64,000 nucleotides of DNA from Pantoea sp. AS-PWVM4 (GCF_000468095.1 NZ_ASZC01000008.1:35392-99391), one strand, 5' to 3'. Counted from the first letter of the stretch, positions 8,461 through 18,634 are shown. Notes: generated by a model not told the origin, from the letters alone. Program-made: numbers and translations.

Positions 8461-9444
8461 TCAGGGAATCAGCAGACTTGAGCCTTGCGTCGCGCGGCTT
8501 TCCAGCACCTTATGCGCCTGAGCCGCATCGCGTAACGCGAATTTCTGCTGTTCCGGCACATTGATTTTAATCGCATGGCTGGCAATCAGTGAAAACAGCT
8601 CAGCACTGGCGTGGTCGAGTTCTTCGCGGTTGGTGATATAACCAAACAATGAAGGACGGGTGACAAACAGCGACCCCTTCTTGTTCAGAATGCCCAAATC
8701 GACACCGGTGACCGGACCGGACGCATTACCAAAACTCACCATCAGACCGTGGCGACGCAGACTATCCAGTGACGCTTCCCAGGTATCTTTACCTACTGAG
8801 TCATACACCACAGCCACTTTTTTGCCGTTGGTCAGTTCACTCACCCGTTGCGCAATATTCTCGTCGCGATAGTTAATGGTGGCCCATGCGCCCGCCTCTT
8901 TGGCGATTTGCGCTTTTTCAGCGGAGCCTACGGTACCAATCAGGTGCGCGCCCAGCGCTTTCGCCCACTGGCAGGCAATCAGACCGACACCGCCCGCTGC
9001 GGCATGGAACAGGAATGTCTCATCCGCTTTGACCTTATAAGTCTGACGCAACAGATATTGTACGGTCAGGCCCTTCAGGAACGAGGCGGCTCCCTGCTCG
9101 AAGCTGATGCGTTCAGGCAGAATCACCAGACGATCTTCATGCACATTGTGCAACTCGCTGTACGCACCGAGCGCCGACTGGCAATACACCACGCGATCGC
9201 CCACTTTAAAGCGTGTAACGGCAGAACCGACTTTTTTCACTACGCCTGCCGCTTCCGTACCCAGACCAGAAGGTTTCGCTGCCACCGGATACAATCCGCT
9301 ACGTACATAGGTATCGATATAGTTAATACCGATTGCCCGATTTTCCACCTGGACTTCATGTTCAGCGGGGTCGGCAAGTTCAAAATCCACCCATTGCAGT
9401 ACTTCAGGGCCGCCATGTTCGTTGAACTGAATACGCTTTGCCAT
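8461..9444 (-). CDS. qorA: NADPH:quinone oxidoreductase
   Basis: Zinc-free medium-chain dehydrogenase/reductase that reduces quinones with NADPH. The protein has 327 residues, the same length as E. coli QorA. The N-terminus is MAKRIQFNEHGGPEVLQWVD, SGLGTEAAGVV lies in the GroES-like domain, and HAAAGGVGLIACQWAKALGA is the Rossmann nucleotide-binding motif. The C-terminus ends SRATQGSSLLIP, as in E. coli. It is divergent from dnaB, with 73 nt between starts. Confidence 0.96.
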   Translation of the reverse strand: MAKRIQFNEHGGPEVLQWVDFELADPAEHEVQVENRAIGINYIDTYVRSGLYPVAAKPSGLGTEAAGVVKKVGSAVTRFKVGDRVVYCQSALGAYSELHNVHEDRLVILPERISFEQGAASFLKGLTVQYLLRQTYKVKADETFLFHAAAGGVGLIACQWAKALGAHLIGTVGSAEKAQIAKEAGAWATINYRDENIAQRVSELTNGKKVAVVYDSVGKDTWEASLDSLRRHGLMVSFGNASGPVTGVDLGILNKKGSLFVTRPSLFGYITNREELDHASAELFSLIASHAIKINVPEQQKFALRDAAQAHKVLESRATQGSSLLIP

Positions 9445-9517
9445 TCTGACTCCTGTGATTGTTCATCCTGTGACGTTATACTTGCCCGTCACTCTAAAGA
9501 TCGGTAATGCATTCACT

Positions 9518-10924
9518 ATGGCAGGAAATAAACCCACCAACAAATCGAACGAAACCCGCGACCGTCAACTGGAGGGCGTGAAAATGCCGCCGCATTCCAT
9601 TGAGGCGGAGCAGTCGGTACTCGGTGGGTTGATGCTGGATAACGAGCGCTGGGATAACGTCTCCGAACGCGTAGTCGCTGAGGATTTCTTCAACCGCTCG
9701 CACCGGCTAATCTTCTCCGAAATGCAAAGTTTGCTGGAAGCCGGACAGCCTATCGACCTGATTACGCTGTCGGAATCGTTGGAAACGCGTGGCGAGCTGG
9801 AAATGGCGGGGGGCTTTGCCTATCTCGCCGAACTGGCAAAAAACACCCCGAGCGCGGCCAACATTGGTGCCTATGCTGACATCGTGCGCGAGCGTGCGGT
9901 GGTACGCGAAATGATCTCAGTGGCGAATCAAATCGCCGATGCCGGTTACGATCCGCAGGGGCGCAGCAGTGAAGATCTGCTCGATTTCGCGGAATCCAAC
10001 GTCTTCAAGATCGCCGAGCAGCGCGCCAACAAAGATGAAGGCCCGAGGAATATCGAGCAAATCCTCGAAGCCACGGTATCGCGTATTGAATCGCTGGTTT
10101 CTACGCCGCACGATGGCGTCACCGGGGTGGACACCGGTTATCAGGATCTGAACAAAAAAACCGCCGGTTTGCAGGGTTCTGATCTGATTATCGTTGCGGC
10201 ACGTCCATCGATGGGTAAAACCACCTTCGCCATGAACTTGTGCGAAAACGCCGCCATGCTGCAAGAAAAGCCGGTCCTGATTTTCAGTCTGGAAATGCCC
10301 AGCGAACAGATCATGATGCGTATGCTGGCGTCATTATCACGCGTGGATCAGACGCGTATCCGTACCGGTCAGCTGGAGGATGAGGACTGGGCACGTATCT
10401 CCGCTACTATGGGCATCCTGCTTGAGAAGAAGAACATGTACATCGATGATTCTTCCGGTCTGACGCCGACGGAGGTGCGTTCGCGCGCGCGCCGTATCTA
10501 TCGTGAAAACGATGGTCTGAGCATGATCATGATCGACTACCTGCAATTGATGCGTGTGCCCTCACTGTCGGATAACCGTACGCTGGAAATCGCCGAAATA
10601 TCACGCTCGCTCAAGGCGTTGGCGAAAGAACTGAATGTGCCGGTGGTGGCGTTGTCGCAGTTGAACCGCTCGCTGGAACAACGTGCCGATAAACGCCCGG
10701 TGAACTCGGATCTGCGTGAATCTGGCTCGATCGAACAGGATGCGGACCTGATCATGTTTATTTATCGTGATGAGGTTTATCACGAAAACAGCGATCTGAA
10801 AGGCATTGCTGAGATCATCATCGGTAAACAGCGTAACGGACCGATCGGCACAGTACGTTTGACCTTTAATGGTCACTGGTCGCGTTTTGATAACTACGCA
10901 GGCCCACAATACGACGACGAATAA
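9518..10924 (+). CDS. dnaB: replicative DNA helicase DnaB
   Basis: Hexameric 5'-3' helicase at the replication fork. The protein has 468 residues. The start MAGNKPTNKSNETRD is chosen by homology over an in-frame codon at 9455 that adds 21 unrelated residues. N-terminal primase-interacting domain (PPHSIEAEQSVLGGLML), linker, then the RecA-like domain with Walker A ARPSMGKTTFAMN and Walker B MIDYLQLM. The C-terminus FDNYAGPQYDDE is the same as in E. coli. In E. coli alr follows; here it does not. Confidence 0.98.
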   Translation: MAGNKPTNKSNETRDRQLEGVKMPPHSIEAEQSVLGGLMLDNERWDNVSERVVAEDFFNRSHRLIFSEMQSLLEAGQPIDLITLSESLETRGELEMAGGFAYLAELAKNTPSAANIGAYADIVRERAVVREMISVANQIADAGYDPQGRSSEDLLDFAESNVFKIAEQRANKDEGPRNIEQILEATVSRIESLVSTPHDGVTGVDTGYQDLNKKTAGLQGSDLIIVAARPSMGKTTFAMNLCENAAMLQEKPVLIFSLEMPSEQIMMRMLASLSRVDQTRIRTGQLEDEDWARISATMGILLEKKNMYIDDSSGLTPTEVRSRARRIYRENDGLSMIMIDYLQLMRVPSLSDNRTLEIAEISRSLKALAKELNVPVVALSQLNRSLEQRADKRPVNSDLRESGSIEQDADLIMFIYRDEVYHENSDLKGIAEIIIGKQRNGPIGTVRLTFNGHWSRFDNYAGPQYDDE

Positions 10925-10939
10925 TCCTCTCCTCCCCTC

Positions 10940-10962
10940 TGCATGCACGATCTGTGCATGCA
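10940..10962. promoter_or_regulatory. 9-bp inverted repeat between dnaB and the AsnC/Lrp gene
   Basis: TGCATGCAC (10940-10948), spacer GATCT, GTGCATGCA (10954-10962) is a perfect dyad with no T-run behind it, so it resembles an operator more than a terminator. It lies 90 nt upstream of the Lrp-family regulator and may be its own binding site. Confidence 0.4.
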
Positions 10963-11052
10963 TTTCACGTCATTGGAAAATAGTGTTGGACAACCCCGCC
11001 TTTAATCAGGTTATCTGTAGCAAAGCGCCCCCATTTACGCTCTGGAAGCAGC

Positions 11053-11544
11053 ATGACTCAGGTAGACGATTACGACCTTAAAATATTGACATTATTACAA
11101 TCTAACGGCCGCCTCACCAACCAGGAACTCAGTGATTTAGTGGGCCTTTCGGCGTCTCAATGTTCACGCCGACGCATCAATCTTGAACAGGCAAACCTGA
11201 TTCTCGGTTATCACGCCCGCTTGTCGCCCGATGCCATCGGCCTCGGCATGGTGGGATTGATTGAGGTGCGGCTGATTAACCACACCCCTGATTATGAAGA
11301 GAGTTTTCACCGTATGGTGGAACAGGAAACGGCCATCGTGGATGCGTTTAAAACCACGGGTGATGCGGATTATTTGCTGAAAGTTGCGGTAGCGGATCTG
11401 GCTTCACTCAGTGCCTTAATCAGCCAACTGGTGGGGGGGCATCAAAGTGTCGCCCATGTCAAAACCTCGGTGGTTTTGAGCCGTTTAAAAGAGAACGGTT
11501 TGATGATAATTTCTGAGCACAAAACGCGCCAAAAAAGTGCGTAA
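11053..11544 (+). CDS. AsnC/Lrp-family transcriptional regulator
   Basis: A 163-residue feast/famine regulator. The N-terminal helix-turn-helix (DDYDLKILTLLQSNGRLTNQ, then LSDLVGLSASQCSRRRINLE) is followed by a RAM ligand-binding and oligomerisation domain (GLIEVRLINHTPDYEESFHR, AFKTTGDADYLLKVAV). It sits between dnaB and a YitT-family gene, just upstream of tyrB. Inverted repeats on both sides of the gene suggest autoregulation and control of yitT-tyrB. The effector, perhaps an amino acid, is unknown. Confidence 0.88.
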   Translation: MTQVDDYDLKILTLLQSNGRLTNQELSDLVGLSASQCSRRRINLEQANLILGYHARLSPDAIGLGMVGLIEVRLINHTPDYEESFHRMVEQETAIVDAFKTTGDADYLLKVAVADLASLSALISQLVGGHQSVAHVKTSVVLSRLKENGLMIISEHKTRQKSA

Positions 11545-11577
11545 TGTGCTAGTCTGGTGCAATTATTGCCGATTAAA

Positions 11578-11739
11578 TGCAAAAAACGCGCACCAGATAA
11601 CAGATTTGTGCATGGATTACTGATTTAGCCTCTGAGCCATGCACAAAAACCTGCAATAAAGCGCCTTAGTTATCAATTGGATAATCATTGGCACCCATCG
11701 GCGGCGACACGACGTCGCCGATGTGGTGCGTTTTTTGCA
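11578..11739. repeat. long-spaced inverted repeat flanking the yitT-like leader
   Basis: TGCAAAAAACGC (11578-11589) and GCGTTTTTTGCA (11728-11739) are perfect 12-bp inverted copies 138 nt apart. They enclose the 10-bp dyad and a CGGCGAC-ACGAC-GTCGCCG hairpin (11702-11720). The function is unknown; looping between regulator sites is one possibility. Confidence 0.6.
11606..11646. promoter_or_regulatory. 10-bp inverted repeat upstream of the yitT-like gene
   Basis: TTGTGCATGG (11606-11615) and CCATGCACAA (11637-11646) are perfect inverted copies with a 21-nt spacer. The core GTGCATG also occurs in the dyad before the Lrp-family gene, which makes a shared operator plausible. Confidence 0.45.
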
Positions 11740-11772
11740 TTTGAACCGCATCAATTGCAATGAGATAAATCC

Positions 11773-12387
11773 ATGGATAACGTTGTTGAACCTACCAAGA
11801 TTCCCCACTCCCGTATCGAAGATGCCCTGGCGATAGTGCTTGGCACGCTGATGGTTTCTTTCGGCGTGATCATGCTGAAGCAAGCGGGAGCGTTGACCGG
11901 CAGTTCCGCCGGTATAGCCTTCTTAATTAGCTATCTGACGCCACTTTCCTTCGGCAGCGCCTTTTTCCTGATTAACCTGCCATTTTACTGGCTGGCGGTG
12001 CGTCGTATGGGCTGGGAATTTACCCTGAAAACATTCTGCGCCGTGGGCCTGGTGTCACTGTTTACCCACCTGCACCCGTTGTTCATCCATTTTTCCTCAT
12101 TAAATCCGTTTTATGCGACATTGTTCGGTAACGTGGTAATGGGGATTGGGTTTATAGTGTTGTTTCGTCACAAAGCCAGTCTGGGCGGCGTCAATATTCT
12201 GGCGCTCTGGTTGCAGGACCGCATCGGCCTGCGCGCTGGAAAACTGCAAATGGCGGTCGATACCTGCGTGGTGTTGGCTTCGTTGTTTGTCGTATCCGTA
12301 CCCATGCTGCTTGCCTCGATAGCGGGCGCGGTGATCCTGAATCTGATCATCGCCATGAATCACCGCCCAGGCCGTTACAGGGTTTGA
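11773..12387 (+). CDS. YitT-family membrane protein
   Basis: A 204-residue integral membrane protein with five to six hydrophobic segments and the conserved start (LAIVLGTLMVSFGVIMLKQA, then GALTGSSAGIAFLISYLTPL). The conserved HKASLGGVNILALW motif is at about residue 133. It belongs to the YitT/DUF161 group, whose function is not established; transport has been suggested for some members. Its stop codon is 48 nt before tyrB, so co-transcription with the aromatic aminotransferase is likely. Confidence 0.82.
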   Translation: MDNVVEPTKIPHSRIEDALAIVLGTLMVSFGVIMLKQAGALTGSSAGIAFLISYLTPLSFGSAFFLINLPFYWLAVRRMGWEFTLKTFCAVGLVSLFTHLHPLFIHFSSLNPFYATLFGNVVMGIGFIVLFRHKASLGGVNILALWLQDRIGLRAGKLQMAVDTCVVLASLFVVSVPMLLASIAGAVILNLIIAMNHRPGRYRV

Positions 12388-12435
12388 CGATGCATCGTTA
12401 CCTGACTTTTTTGACCAATCATGGAGATCTGCACC

Positions 12436-13629
12436 GTGTTTCAAAACGTTGATGCCTATGCCGGCGATCCGATTCTGTCGCTGATGGAAACCTTCAAACA
12501 GGACCAGCGCGCGAATAAAGTGAATCTGAGCATCGGCCTCTATTACAACGAGCAGGGCATCATTCCTCAGCTGCAGGCGGTTGCCGCAGCGGAAGAGCGC
12601 CTGCAAGCGGCACCGCATCAGGCTTCGCTTTATCTGCCGATGGAAGGTTTTGGTCCTTACCGTAACGCCATCGCACCATTGCTGTTCGGTCGCGAGCACC
12701 CGATGCTGAAGGCGGGCCGCATTGCCTCCATCCAGACGCTGGGTGGGTCAGGTGCGCTGAAAGTCGGTGCGGATTTCCTCAAACGTTACTTCCCGAACTC
12801 CAACGTTTGGGTCAGCGATCCTACCTGGGAAAACCACATTGCGATCTTCAACGGTGCCGGTTTTGAAGTCAGCACTTACCCGTGGTACGACGCAGAAACC
12901 AACGGTGTGAAATTCGATGCCTTTATTGCTGCGCTGAAAACCCTGCCGAAGCAAAGCATCGTGCTGCTGCATCCGTGCTGCCATAACCCAACCGGTGCGG
13001 ATTTGACTGATGCACAGTGGGACCAGACCGTTGAGGTGCTGAAAGCACAGGAACTGATCCCGTTCCTCGATATCGCTTATCAGGGCTTTGGCGCCGGTAT
13101 GAACGAAGACGCCTATGCGATTCGTGGCGTGGCGGCTGCGGGTCTGCCAGCGCTGGTCAGCAACTCGTTCTCCAAAATCTTCTCACTTTATGGTGAGCGC
13201 GTCGGTGGACTCTCCATCGTTTGCGATAGCGCAGAAGAAGCAGGCCGTGTGCTGGGTCAGTTGAAAGCAACGGTGCGCCGTAACTACTCCAGCCCGCCGA
13301 ACTTCGGTGCTCAGGTGGTTTCCTGTGTTCTGAACGATGAAGCGCTGCTGAACAACTGGTTGGCGGAAGTAGAAGCGATGCGTCTGCGTATTATCGAAAT
13401 GCGTCAGGCACTGGTTGCGGTACTGCGTGAGAAGCTGCCGGGCCAGAACTTCGATTATCTGCTGAAACAGCGTGGCATGTTCAGCTACACCGGTCTGAGC
13501 GCGCAGCAGGTCGATCGTCTGCGTGACGAGTTCGGTGTCTACCTGATTGCCAGCGGTCGTATGTGTGTGGCGGGACTTAATAGCCGCAACGTACATCAGG
13601 TAGCTGAAGCCTTTGCTGCGGTGATGTAA
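12436..13629 (+). CDS. tyrB: tyrosine (aromatic amino acid) aminotransferase
   Basis: PLP enzyme for the last step of tyrosine and phenylalanine synthesis, also active on leucine and aspartate. The GTG at 12436 gives [20 protein letters not shown] and 397 residues, exactly the E. coli length. GGAG lies 9 nt upstream; an ATG at 12421 would add five residues. [16 protein letters not shown] holds the PLP-binding lysine, and [13 protein letters not shown] and [10 protein letters not shown] are further signatures. The gene follows the yitT-like gene rather than alr. Confidence 0.97.
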   Translation: MFQNVDAYAGDPILSLMETFKQDQRANKVNLSIGLYYNEQGIIPQLQAVAAAEERLQAAPHQASLYLPMEGFGPYRNAIAPLLFGREHPMLKAGRIASIQTLGGSGALKVGADFLKRYFPNSNVWVSDPTWENHIAIFNGAGFEVSTYPWYDAETNGVKFDAFIAALKTLPKQSIVLLHPCCHNPTGADLTDAQWDQTVEVLKAQELIPFLDIAYQGFGAGMNEDAYAIRGVAAAGLPALVSNSFSKIFSLYGERVGGLSIVCDSAEEAGRVLGQLKATVRRNYSSPPNFGAQVVSCVLNDEALLNNWLAEVEAMRLRIIEMRQALVAVLREKLPGQNFDYLLKQRGMFSYTGLSAQQVDRLRDEFGVYLIASGRMCVAGLNSRNVHQVAEAFAAVM

Positions 13630-13640
13630 TCCATGATGAA

Positions 13641-13670
13641 GCCGCCAGCTTGATGCTGGCGGTTTTTTTT
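13641..13670 (+). terminator. terminator of tyrB
   Basis: CCGCCAGC (13642-13649), loop TTGAT, GCTGGCGG (13655-13662), then eight T. A classic intrinsic terminator. Confidence 0.95.
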
Positions 13671-13753
13671 CGTCCAATTTCAGGCCGTTTTTTCCTTTAC
13701 CTTTCGCCGTCATGCTGCACACTTAAACGGTGTGTTTAATTCAGGATTCAGGC

Positions 13754-14170
13754 ATGTGGCACCAACAAACCTTAACGCTTAGCGCCAAACCACGCGGTTT
13801 TCATCTGGTCACCGACGAGATCGTCGGACAGCTACGCGCCCTGTCGGATGTGCGTATTGGTCAGCTGCATTTGTTGCTACAGCACACCTCCGCCTCACTG
13901 ACCCTCAATGAAAATTGCGATCCCACGGTACGCAGCGACATGGAGCAACATTTTCTGCGTCATGTGCCAGAAAATGCCCCTTATCAACACGATTATGAAG
14001 GTGCAGATGATATGCCCGCGCACATTAAGTCATCGCTACTCGGCGTATCCTTGTTGTTACCGATTAGCCGTGGGCGGCTGATGTTGGGGACGTGGCAGGG
14101 GATCTGGCTCGGTGAACATCGGGTTCACGGCGGCGCGCGGCGCATTGTCGCCACCTTACAAGGGGAGTAA
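13754..14170 (+). CDS. yjbQ: UPF0047 family protein YjbQ
   Basis: Protein of 138 residues with the whole UPF0047 signature: [38 protein letters not shown] and [12 protein letters not shown]. The E. coli member has weak thiamine-phosphate-synthase activity in vitro, but the physiological role is uncertain. The start [19 protein letters not shown] matches E. coli; the upstream in-frame codon at 13730 does not. yjbR follows after 2 nt, so the pair is one operon. Confidence 0.93.
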   Translation: MWHQQTLTLSAKPRGFHLVTDEIVGQLRALSDVRIGQLHLLLQHTSASLTLNENCDPTVRSDMEQHFLRHVPENAPYQHDYEGADDMPAHIKSSLLGVSLLLPISRGRLMLGTWQGIWLGEHRVHGGARRIVATLQGE

Positions 14171-14172
14171 AT

Positions 14173-14523
14173 ATGAACACTTCGGATTTACTGACATATT
14201 GCATGAGCAAGCCGGGCGCAGAGCAGAGTGTGCACAGTGACTGGAAAGCTACGCAGATCAAAAGCGAGGGGATTTTATTTGCGATGGTGCATGAGGTAAA
14301 AGGGCGTCCGGCGGTTTCGTTGAAAGCCACCCCGGCACTGGCCGATTTATTGCGTGAAGAACATAGTGATGTGTTTCCTAGCGAGCATCTGAACAAGTCC
14401 CACTGGAGCACCCTGTGGCTGGACGGTTCGCTGAAAGATTCGCAGATTTACTACCTGGTGGATGCTTCCTGGCAACAGGCTGACGCCACACGCGCGGCGG
14501 GCGTCAGCCATGATGAGGATTAA
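14173..14523 (+). CDS. yjbR: MmcQ/YjbR family DNA-binding-like protein
   Basis: Protein of 116 residues in the MmcQ/YjbR (CyaY-like fold) family. The N-terminus DLLTYCMSKPGAEQSVHSDW and the motif LNKSHWSTLWLDG, then SQIYYLVDASW, match E. coli YjbR. Its function is unknown. It sits 2 nt behind yjbQ. Its TAA stop overlaps the convergent dehydrogenase stop codon by 4 nt, so there is no room for a terminator between them. Confidence 0.92.
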   Translation: MNTSDLLTYCMSKPGAEQSVHSDWKATQIKSEGILFAMVHEVKGRPAVSLKATPALADLLREEHSDVFPSEHLNKSHWSTLWLDGSLKDSQIYYLVDASWQQADATRAAGVSHDED

Positions 14524-15584
14524 GCGGCAGCTTCCTCACGTAGGGTGTTGATATCAATTACAAAACGGTATTTCACGTCGCTTTTCAGCATACGCTCATA
14601 GGCTTCGTTGATTTGGTTCATGGCGATCAGTTCGATATCGGAAGTGATACCGTGCTTGCCGCAGAAATCCAGCATTTCCTGGGTTTCAGCGATACCGCCA
14701 ATCAGCGAGCCAGCGATGCTGCGACGTTTGAAGATCAGGTTAAACACCTGCGGTGCCGGGTGATCGTGCTCCGGTGCACCCACCAGCGTCATGTTGCCAT
14801 CGCGCTTCAGCAGGGCAATAAACGGGTTGAGATCGTGCTGCGCCGCCACGGTGTTCAGGATGAAGTCAAAGCTGTTGAGGTGCTGGGCCATCTGATCCGC
14901 GTCCTTCGAGATCACCACTTCGTCAGCGCCAAGGCGTTTGCCGTCTTCAATTTTTGACGGTGACGTGGTGAACAGCACCACATGTGCTCCCATGGCATGC
15001 GCCAGCTTCACACCCATATGACCGAGGCCACCAAGGCCGACGATACCGACTTTCTGGCCCGGACCCACGTTCCAGTGACGCAGCGGTGAGTAGGTGGTGA
15101 TACCGGCACACAGCAGCGGTGCAACACCTGCCAGGTCGAGGTTTTCCGGTACACGCAGCACAAAGCTTTCATCCACAACCATGCTGGTGGAGTAGCCGCC
15201 ATAGGTGATGGCTTTGGTTTCGCGATCTTCACCGTTGTAGGTGCCAACAAAACCGTTTTCACAGTACTGCTCCAGACCTTCCTGGCAGCTCGGACAGCTA
15301 CGGCAGGAGTCGACCATACAGCCCACGCCGACCAGATCACCCACTTTGTATTTATGAGTGTGTGCGCCTACCGCCGTCACGCGGCCAACGATTTCATGGC
15401 CTGGTACGACCGGGAAAATGGTGTTTTTCCATTCGTTACGCGCAGTATGAAGGTCAGAGTGGCAGACGCCGCAGTACAACACTTCAATCTGCACATCATG
15501 AGCGCGCAGCTCGCGAGGCTTATAGTCGAACGGAGCGAGTTTAGATTTCGCGTCCTGTGCGGCATAGGCATGCGTAATATTCAT
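14520..15584 (-). CDS. zinc-dependent NAD(P) alcohol/aldehyde dehydrogenase (YahK-like)
   Basis: Zinc medium-chain dehydrogenase of the cinnamyl-alcohol-dehydrogenase type, 354 residues. Catalytic zinc ligands are in CGVCHSDLH and GHEIVG, structural zinc cysteines in CRSCPSCQEGLEQYC, and the dinucleotide motif is GLGGLGHMGVKLAHAMGAHV. It resembles E. coli YahK, an NADPH aldehyde reductase of broad range. The start MNITHAYAAQ has GGAG upstream; the longer frame from 15668 is not supported. Unlike E. coli, the gene lies between yjbR and uvrA. Confidence 0.88.
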   Translation of the reverse strand: MNITHAYAAQDAKSKLAPFDYKPRELRAHDVQIEVLYCGVCHSDLHTARNEWKNTIFPVVPGHEIVGRVTAVGAHTHKYKVGDLVGVGCMVDSCRSCPSCQEGLEQYCENGFVGTYNGEDRETKAITYGGYSTSMVVDESFVLRVPENLDLAGVAPLLCAGITTYSPLRHWNVGPGQKVGIVGLGGLGHMGVKLAHAMGAHVVLFTTSPSKIEDGKRLGADEVVISKDADQMAQHLNSFDFILNTVAAQHDLNPFIALLKRDGNMTLVGAPEHDHPAPQVFNLIFKRRSIAGSLIGGIAETQEMLDFCGKHGITSDIELIAMNQINEAYERMLKSDVKYRFVIDINTLREEAAA

Positions 15585-15764
15585 GGTGTCTCCAGTTAAG
15601 ATGTGTCGTGAGTTTTTGCGGGGATCCCCTCCGCAAACGGAAGGGATAAAGGCGCTTGAGTACGCCAAAAAGGAACTGTGTAAGGATAGTCACCTGATGG
15701 GAAAGCGTATATGCCTGAAGATGTCTGATTCTTGCCTGTTTCTGCATTTCTCTGCGGGATCTGG

Positions 15765-15797
15765 CAGAAAGAATCAGGCCCGCAATCGCGGGCCTGA
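15765..15797 (-). terminator. terminator of uvrA
   Basis: TCAGGCCCGC (15774-15783), loop AATC, GCGGGCCTGA (15788-15797): a perfect 10-bp stem just beyond the uvrA stop codon, followed on the minus strand by TTCTTTCTG. Confidence 0.7.
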
Positions 15798-15805
15798 GGG
15801 AGAAA

Positions 15806-18634
15806 TTACTTTTTTAACATTGGTTTAAGGAAGCGTGCCGTATGTGATTTTTCGCATTCCGCCACGGTTTCTGGCGTACCTGCCACCAGGATTTCGCCGC
15901 CGCCGCTGCCGCCTTCGGGGCCGAGATCGACGATCCAGTCAGCCGTTTTGATCACGTCGAGGTTGTGCTCAATCACCACGATGGTGTTGCCCTGATCGCG
16001 CAACTGATGCAGCACTTCCAGCAGTTGCTGGATATCAGCAAAGTGCAGGCCCGTGGTCGGCTCATCAAGGATGTACAACGTCTGGCCGGTACCGCGTTTC
16101 GACAGCTCTCGCGCCAGCTTCACGCGCTGCGCTTCACCGCCGGACAGCGTGGTGGCAGACTGGCCGAGGCGGATATAGGACAAGCCCACGTCCATCAGGG
16201 TTTGCAGCTTACGCGCCAGCGCAGGCACCGCATCAAAGAAGTCACGCGCTTCTTCGATGGTCATCTCCAGCACTTCATGGATGCTTTTGCCTTTGTATTT
16301 AATCTCCAGCGTTTCACGGTTATAACGTTTGCCTTTGCACTGATCGCAGGGGACGTAAATATCCGGCAGGAAGTGCATTTCAACTTTGATCACCCCATCG
16401 CCCTGGCAGGCTTCACAACGTCCACCACGCACGTTAAAGCTGAAGCGGCCTGGATTATAGCCACGCGAGCGCGACTCCGGCACACCGGCAAACAGTTCGC
16501 GCACCGGGGTGAAGATGCCGGTATAGGTCGCGGGGTTGGAACGCGGTGTACGACCGATCGGGCTTTGATCGATATCGATCACTTTGTCGAAATGTTCCAG
16601 ACCGGCGATCTCGCGATAGGGTGCCGGTTCACCGCTGGTGGCACCGTTTAACTGGCGCTGAGCAATCGGGAACAGGGTATCGTTAATCAGTGTCGATTTA
16701 CCGGAACCAGATACGCCGGTGATGCAGGTAAACAGACCGACCGGCACCGTCAGGGTCACGTCTTTCAGGTTGTTGCCGCGCGCCCCGGTCAACTTCAGCA
16801 CCTTGGCGGGATCGCCTTTAACGCGTTCTTTCGGCACGGCAATTTCACGTTTGCCGCTCAGGTACTGGCCGGTAAGAGAATCTTCATGCGCCATGATGGC
16901 GTTGACGTCACCTTCCGCCACCACCTGGCCGCCATGCACCCCGGCGCCGGGGCCGATATCGATGATATGGTCGGCGGCACGAATCGCATCTTCATCGTGC
17001 TCCACCACAATCACCGTATTGCCGAGGTCACGCAGATGAATCAGCGTACTCAGCAGACGTTCGTTGTCGCGCTGATGCAGACCAATCGACGGTTCATCCA
17101 GTACGTACATCACCCCCACCAGACCCGCACCGATCTGGCTCGCCAGACGGATACGCTGTGCTTCACCGCCGGACAACGTCTCAGCAGAGCGCGACATGGA
17201 AAGATAATTCAGCCCGACGTTGACGAGGAAGCTCAGACGATCGCCAATCTCTTTCAGGACTTTTTCTGCAATTTTGGCGCGCTGGCCGCTCAGTTTGAGA
17301 TCGCGGAAGAAATCCATTGCGTGGCCGATGCTCATGTCAGAGATGGTCGGCAGGTTGGTGTTTTCCACAAAGACGTGGCGCGCTTCACGGCGCAGACGGG
17401 TGCCCTCACAGCTGGCGCAGGCGCGGTTGCTGATAAATTTCGCCAGCTCCTCGCGCACCGCATTGGATTCCGTCTCTTTATAGCGGCGCTCCATATTGTG
17501 CAGCACGCCTTCAAACGGATGGCGGCGCACTGAGGTATCGCCACGGTCGTTGATGTATTTGAATTCGATGCTTTCTTTGCCAGAACCGTACAGAATCACC
17601 TGCTGTGCTTTGTCGCTCAGGCTGTTAAACGGTGCTTCGACATCGAAATCCAGATGCTCAGACAGCGAACGCAGCATCTGGAAATAGTAGAAATTACGGC
17701 GATCCCAGCCGCGAATCGCACCACCCGCCAGCGACAGCTCCGGGTTTTGTACTACACGATCGGGATCGAAATATTGCTGCACACCGAGGCCGTCACAGGT
17801 TGGACAGGCACCCGCCGGGTTATTGAACGAGAACAGACGCGGTTCGAGTTCGCGCATGCTGTAGCCGCACACCGGGCAGGCAAAGTTGGCGGAGAACAGC
17901 ATCTCTTCGGCGCTGTTGTCGTCCATATCCGCGACAATCGCCGTGCCACCGCTTAATTCCAACGCGGTTTCGAACGATTCGGCTAAACGTGTCGCGAGGT
18001 CGTCACGGACGCGGAAGCGGTCAATCACCACCTCGATAGTATGCTTCTTCTGGAGTTCCAGCTTTGGCGGATCGGAGAGATCACAGACTTCACCATCGAT
18101 ACGGGCGCGGATATACCCTTGCGAGGCAAGGTTCTCCAGCGTTTTGGTGTGCTCGCCTTTACGATCCTTCACCACCGGAGCCAGCAACATCAGGCGACGG
18201 CCTTCTTCCTGTGCCAGCACCTGATCGACCATCTGGCTAACGGTTTGCGCCGCCAGGGTGACGTCATGATCCGGGCAGCGCGGCTCGCCAACACGGGCAA
18301 ACAGCAGACGCAGATAGTCGTGGATTTCGGTAATGGTGCCGACCGTCGAGCGCGGGTTATGGGACGTGGATTTTTGCTCAATAGAGATGGCGGGCGAGAG
18401 ACCTTCGATATGGTCAACGTCCGGTTTCTCCATTAAGGAAAGAAACTGGCGCGCATAGGCAGAGAGCGACTCCACATAGCGACGCTGACCTTCCGCGTAC
18501 AGCGTATCAAACGCCAGAGAGGATTTACCGGAGCCTGACAGGCCGGTTACCACAATGAGTTTGTCGCGAGGGATGATCAGGTTGATGTTTTTCAAATTAT
18601 GGGTGCGGGCACCACGAACTTCGATCTTATCCAT
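15806..18634 (-). CDS. uvrA: excinuclease ABC subunit A
   Basis: DNA-damage sensor ATPase of nucleotide excision repair, 942 residues (E. coli 940). Two ABC modules carry Walker [10 protein letters not shown] and GVSGSGKST and signature motifs [12 protein letters not shown] and [12 protein letters not shown]. Zinc-finger cysteines are seen in [14 protein letters not shown] and CEACQGDG...CDQCKG. It begins [19 protein letters not shown]. It is divergent from ssb, with an SOS box in the shared intergenic region, as in E. coli. Confidence 0.98.
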   Translation of the reverse strand: MDKIEVRGARTHNLKNINLIIPRDKLIVVTGLSGSGKSSLAFDTLYAEGQRRYVESLSAYARQFLSLMEKPDVDHIEGLSPAISIEQKSTSHNPRSTVGTITEIHDYLRLLFARVGEPRCPDHDVTLAAQTVSQMVDQVLAQEEGRRLMLLAPVVKDRKGEHTKTLENLASQGYIRARIDGEVCDLSDPPKLELQKKHTIEVVIDRFRVRDDLATRLAESFETALELSGGTAIVADMDDNSAEEMLFSANFACPVCGYSMRELEPRLFSFNNPAGACPTCDGLGVQQYFDPDRVVQNPELSLAGGAIRGWDRRNFYYFQMLRSLSEHLDFDVEAPFNSLSDKAQQVILYGSGKESIEFKYINDRGDTSVRRHPFEGVLHNMERRYKETESNAVREELAKFISNRACASCEGTRLRREARHVFVENTNLPTISDMSIGHAMDFFRDLKLSGQRAKIAEKVLKEIGDRLSFLVNVGLNYLSMSRSAETLSGGEAQRIRLASQIGAGLVGVMYVLDEPSIGLHQRDNERLLSTLIHLRDLGNTVIVVEHDEDAIRAADHIIDIGPGAGVHGGQVVAEGDVNAIMAHEDSLTGQYLSGKREIAVPKERVKGDPAKVLKLTGARGNNLKDVTLTVPVGLFTCITGVSGSGKSTLINDTLFPIAQRQLNGATSGEPAPYREIAGLEHFDKVIDIDQSPIGRTPRSNPATYTGIFTPVRELFAGVPESRSRGYNPGRFSFNVRGGRCEACQGDGVIKVEMHFLPDIYVPCDQCKGKRYNRETLEIKYKGKSIHEVLEMTIEEARDFFDAVPALARKLQTLMDVGLSYIRLGQSATTLSGGEAQRVKLARELSKRGTGQTLYILDEPTTGLHFADIQQLLEVLHQLRDQGNTIVVIEHNLDVIKTADWIVDLGPEGGSGGGEILVAGTPETVAECEKSHTARFLKPMLKK

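Noticed and set aside
8337..8564. 75-residue plus-strand frame
   Set aside because: It runs through the qorA terminator and the antisense of the qorA 3' end.
15965..18436. Several 100-230-residue plus-strand frames opposite uvrA
   Set aside because: They mirror the GC-rich uvrA codons; uvrA itself is unambiguous.
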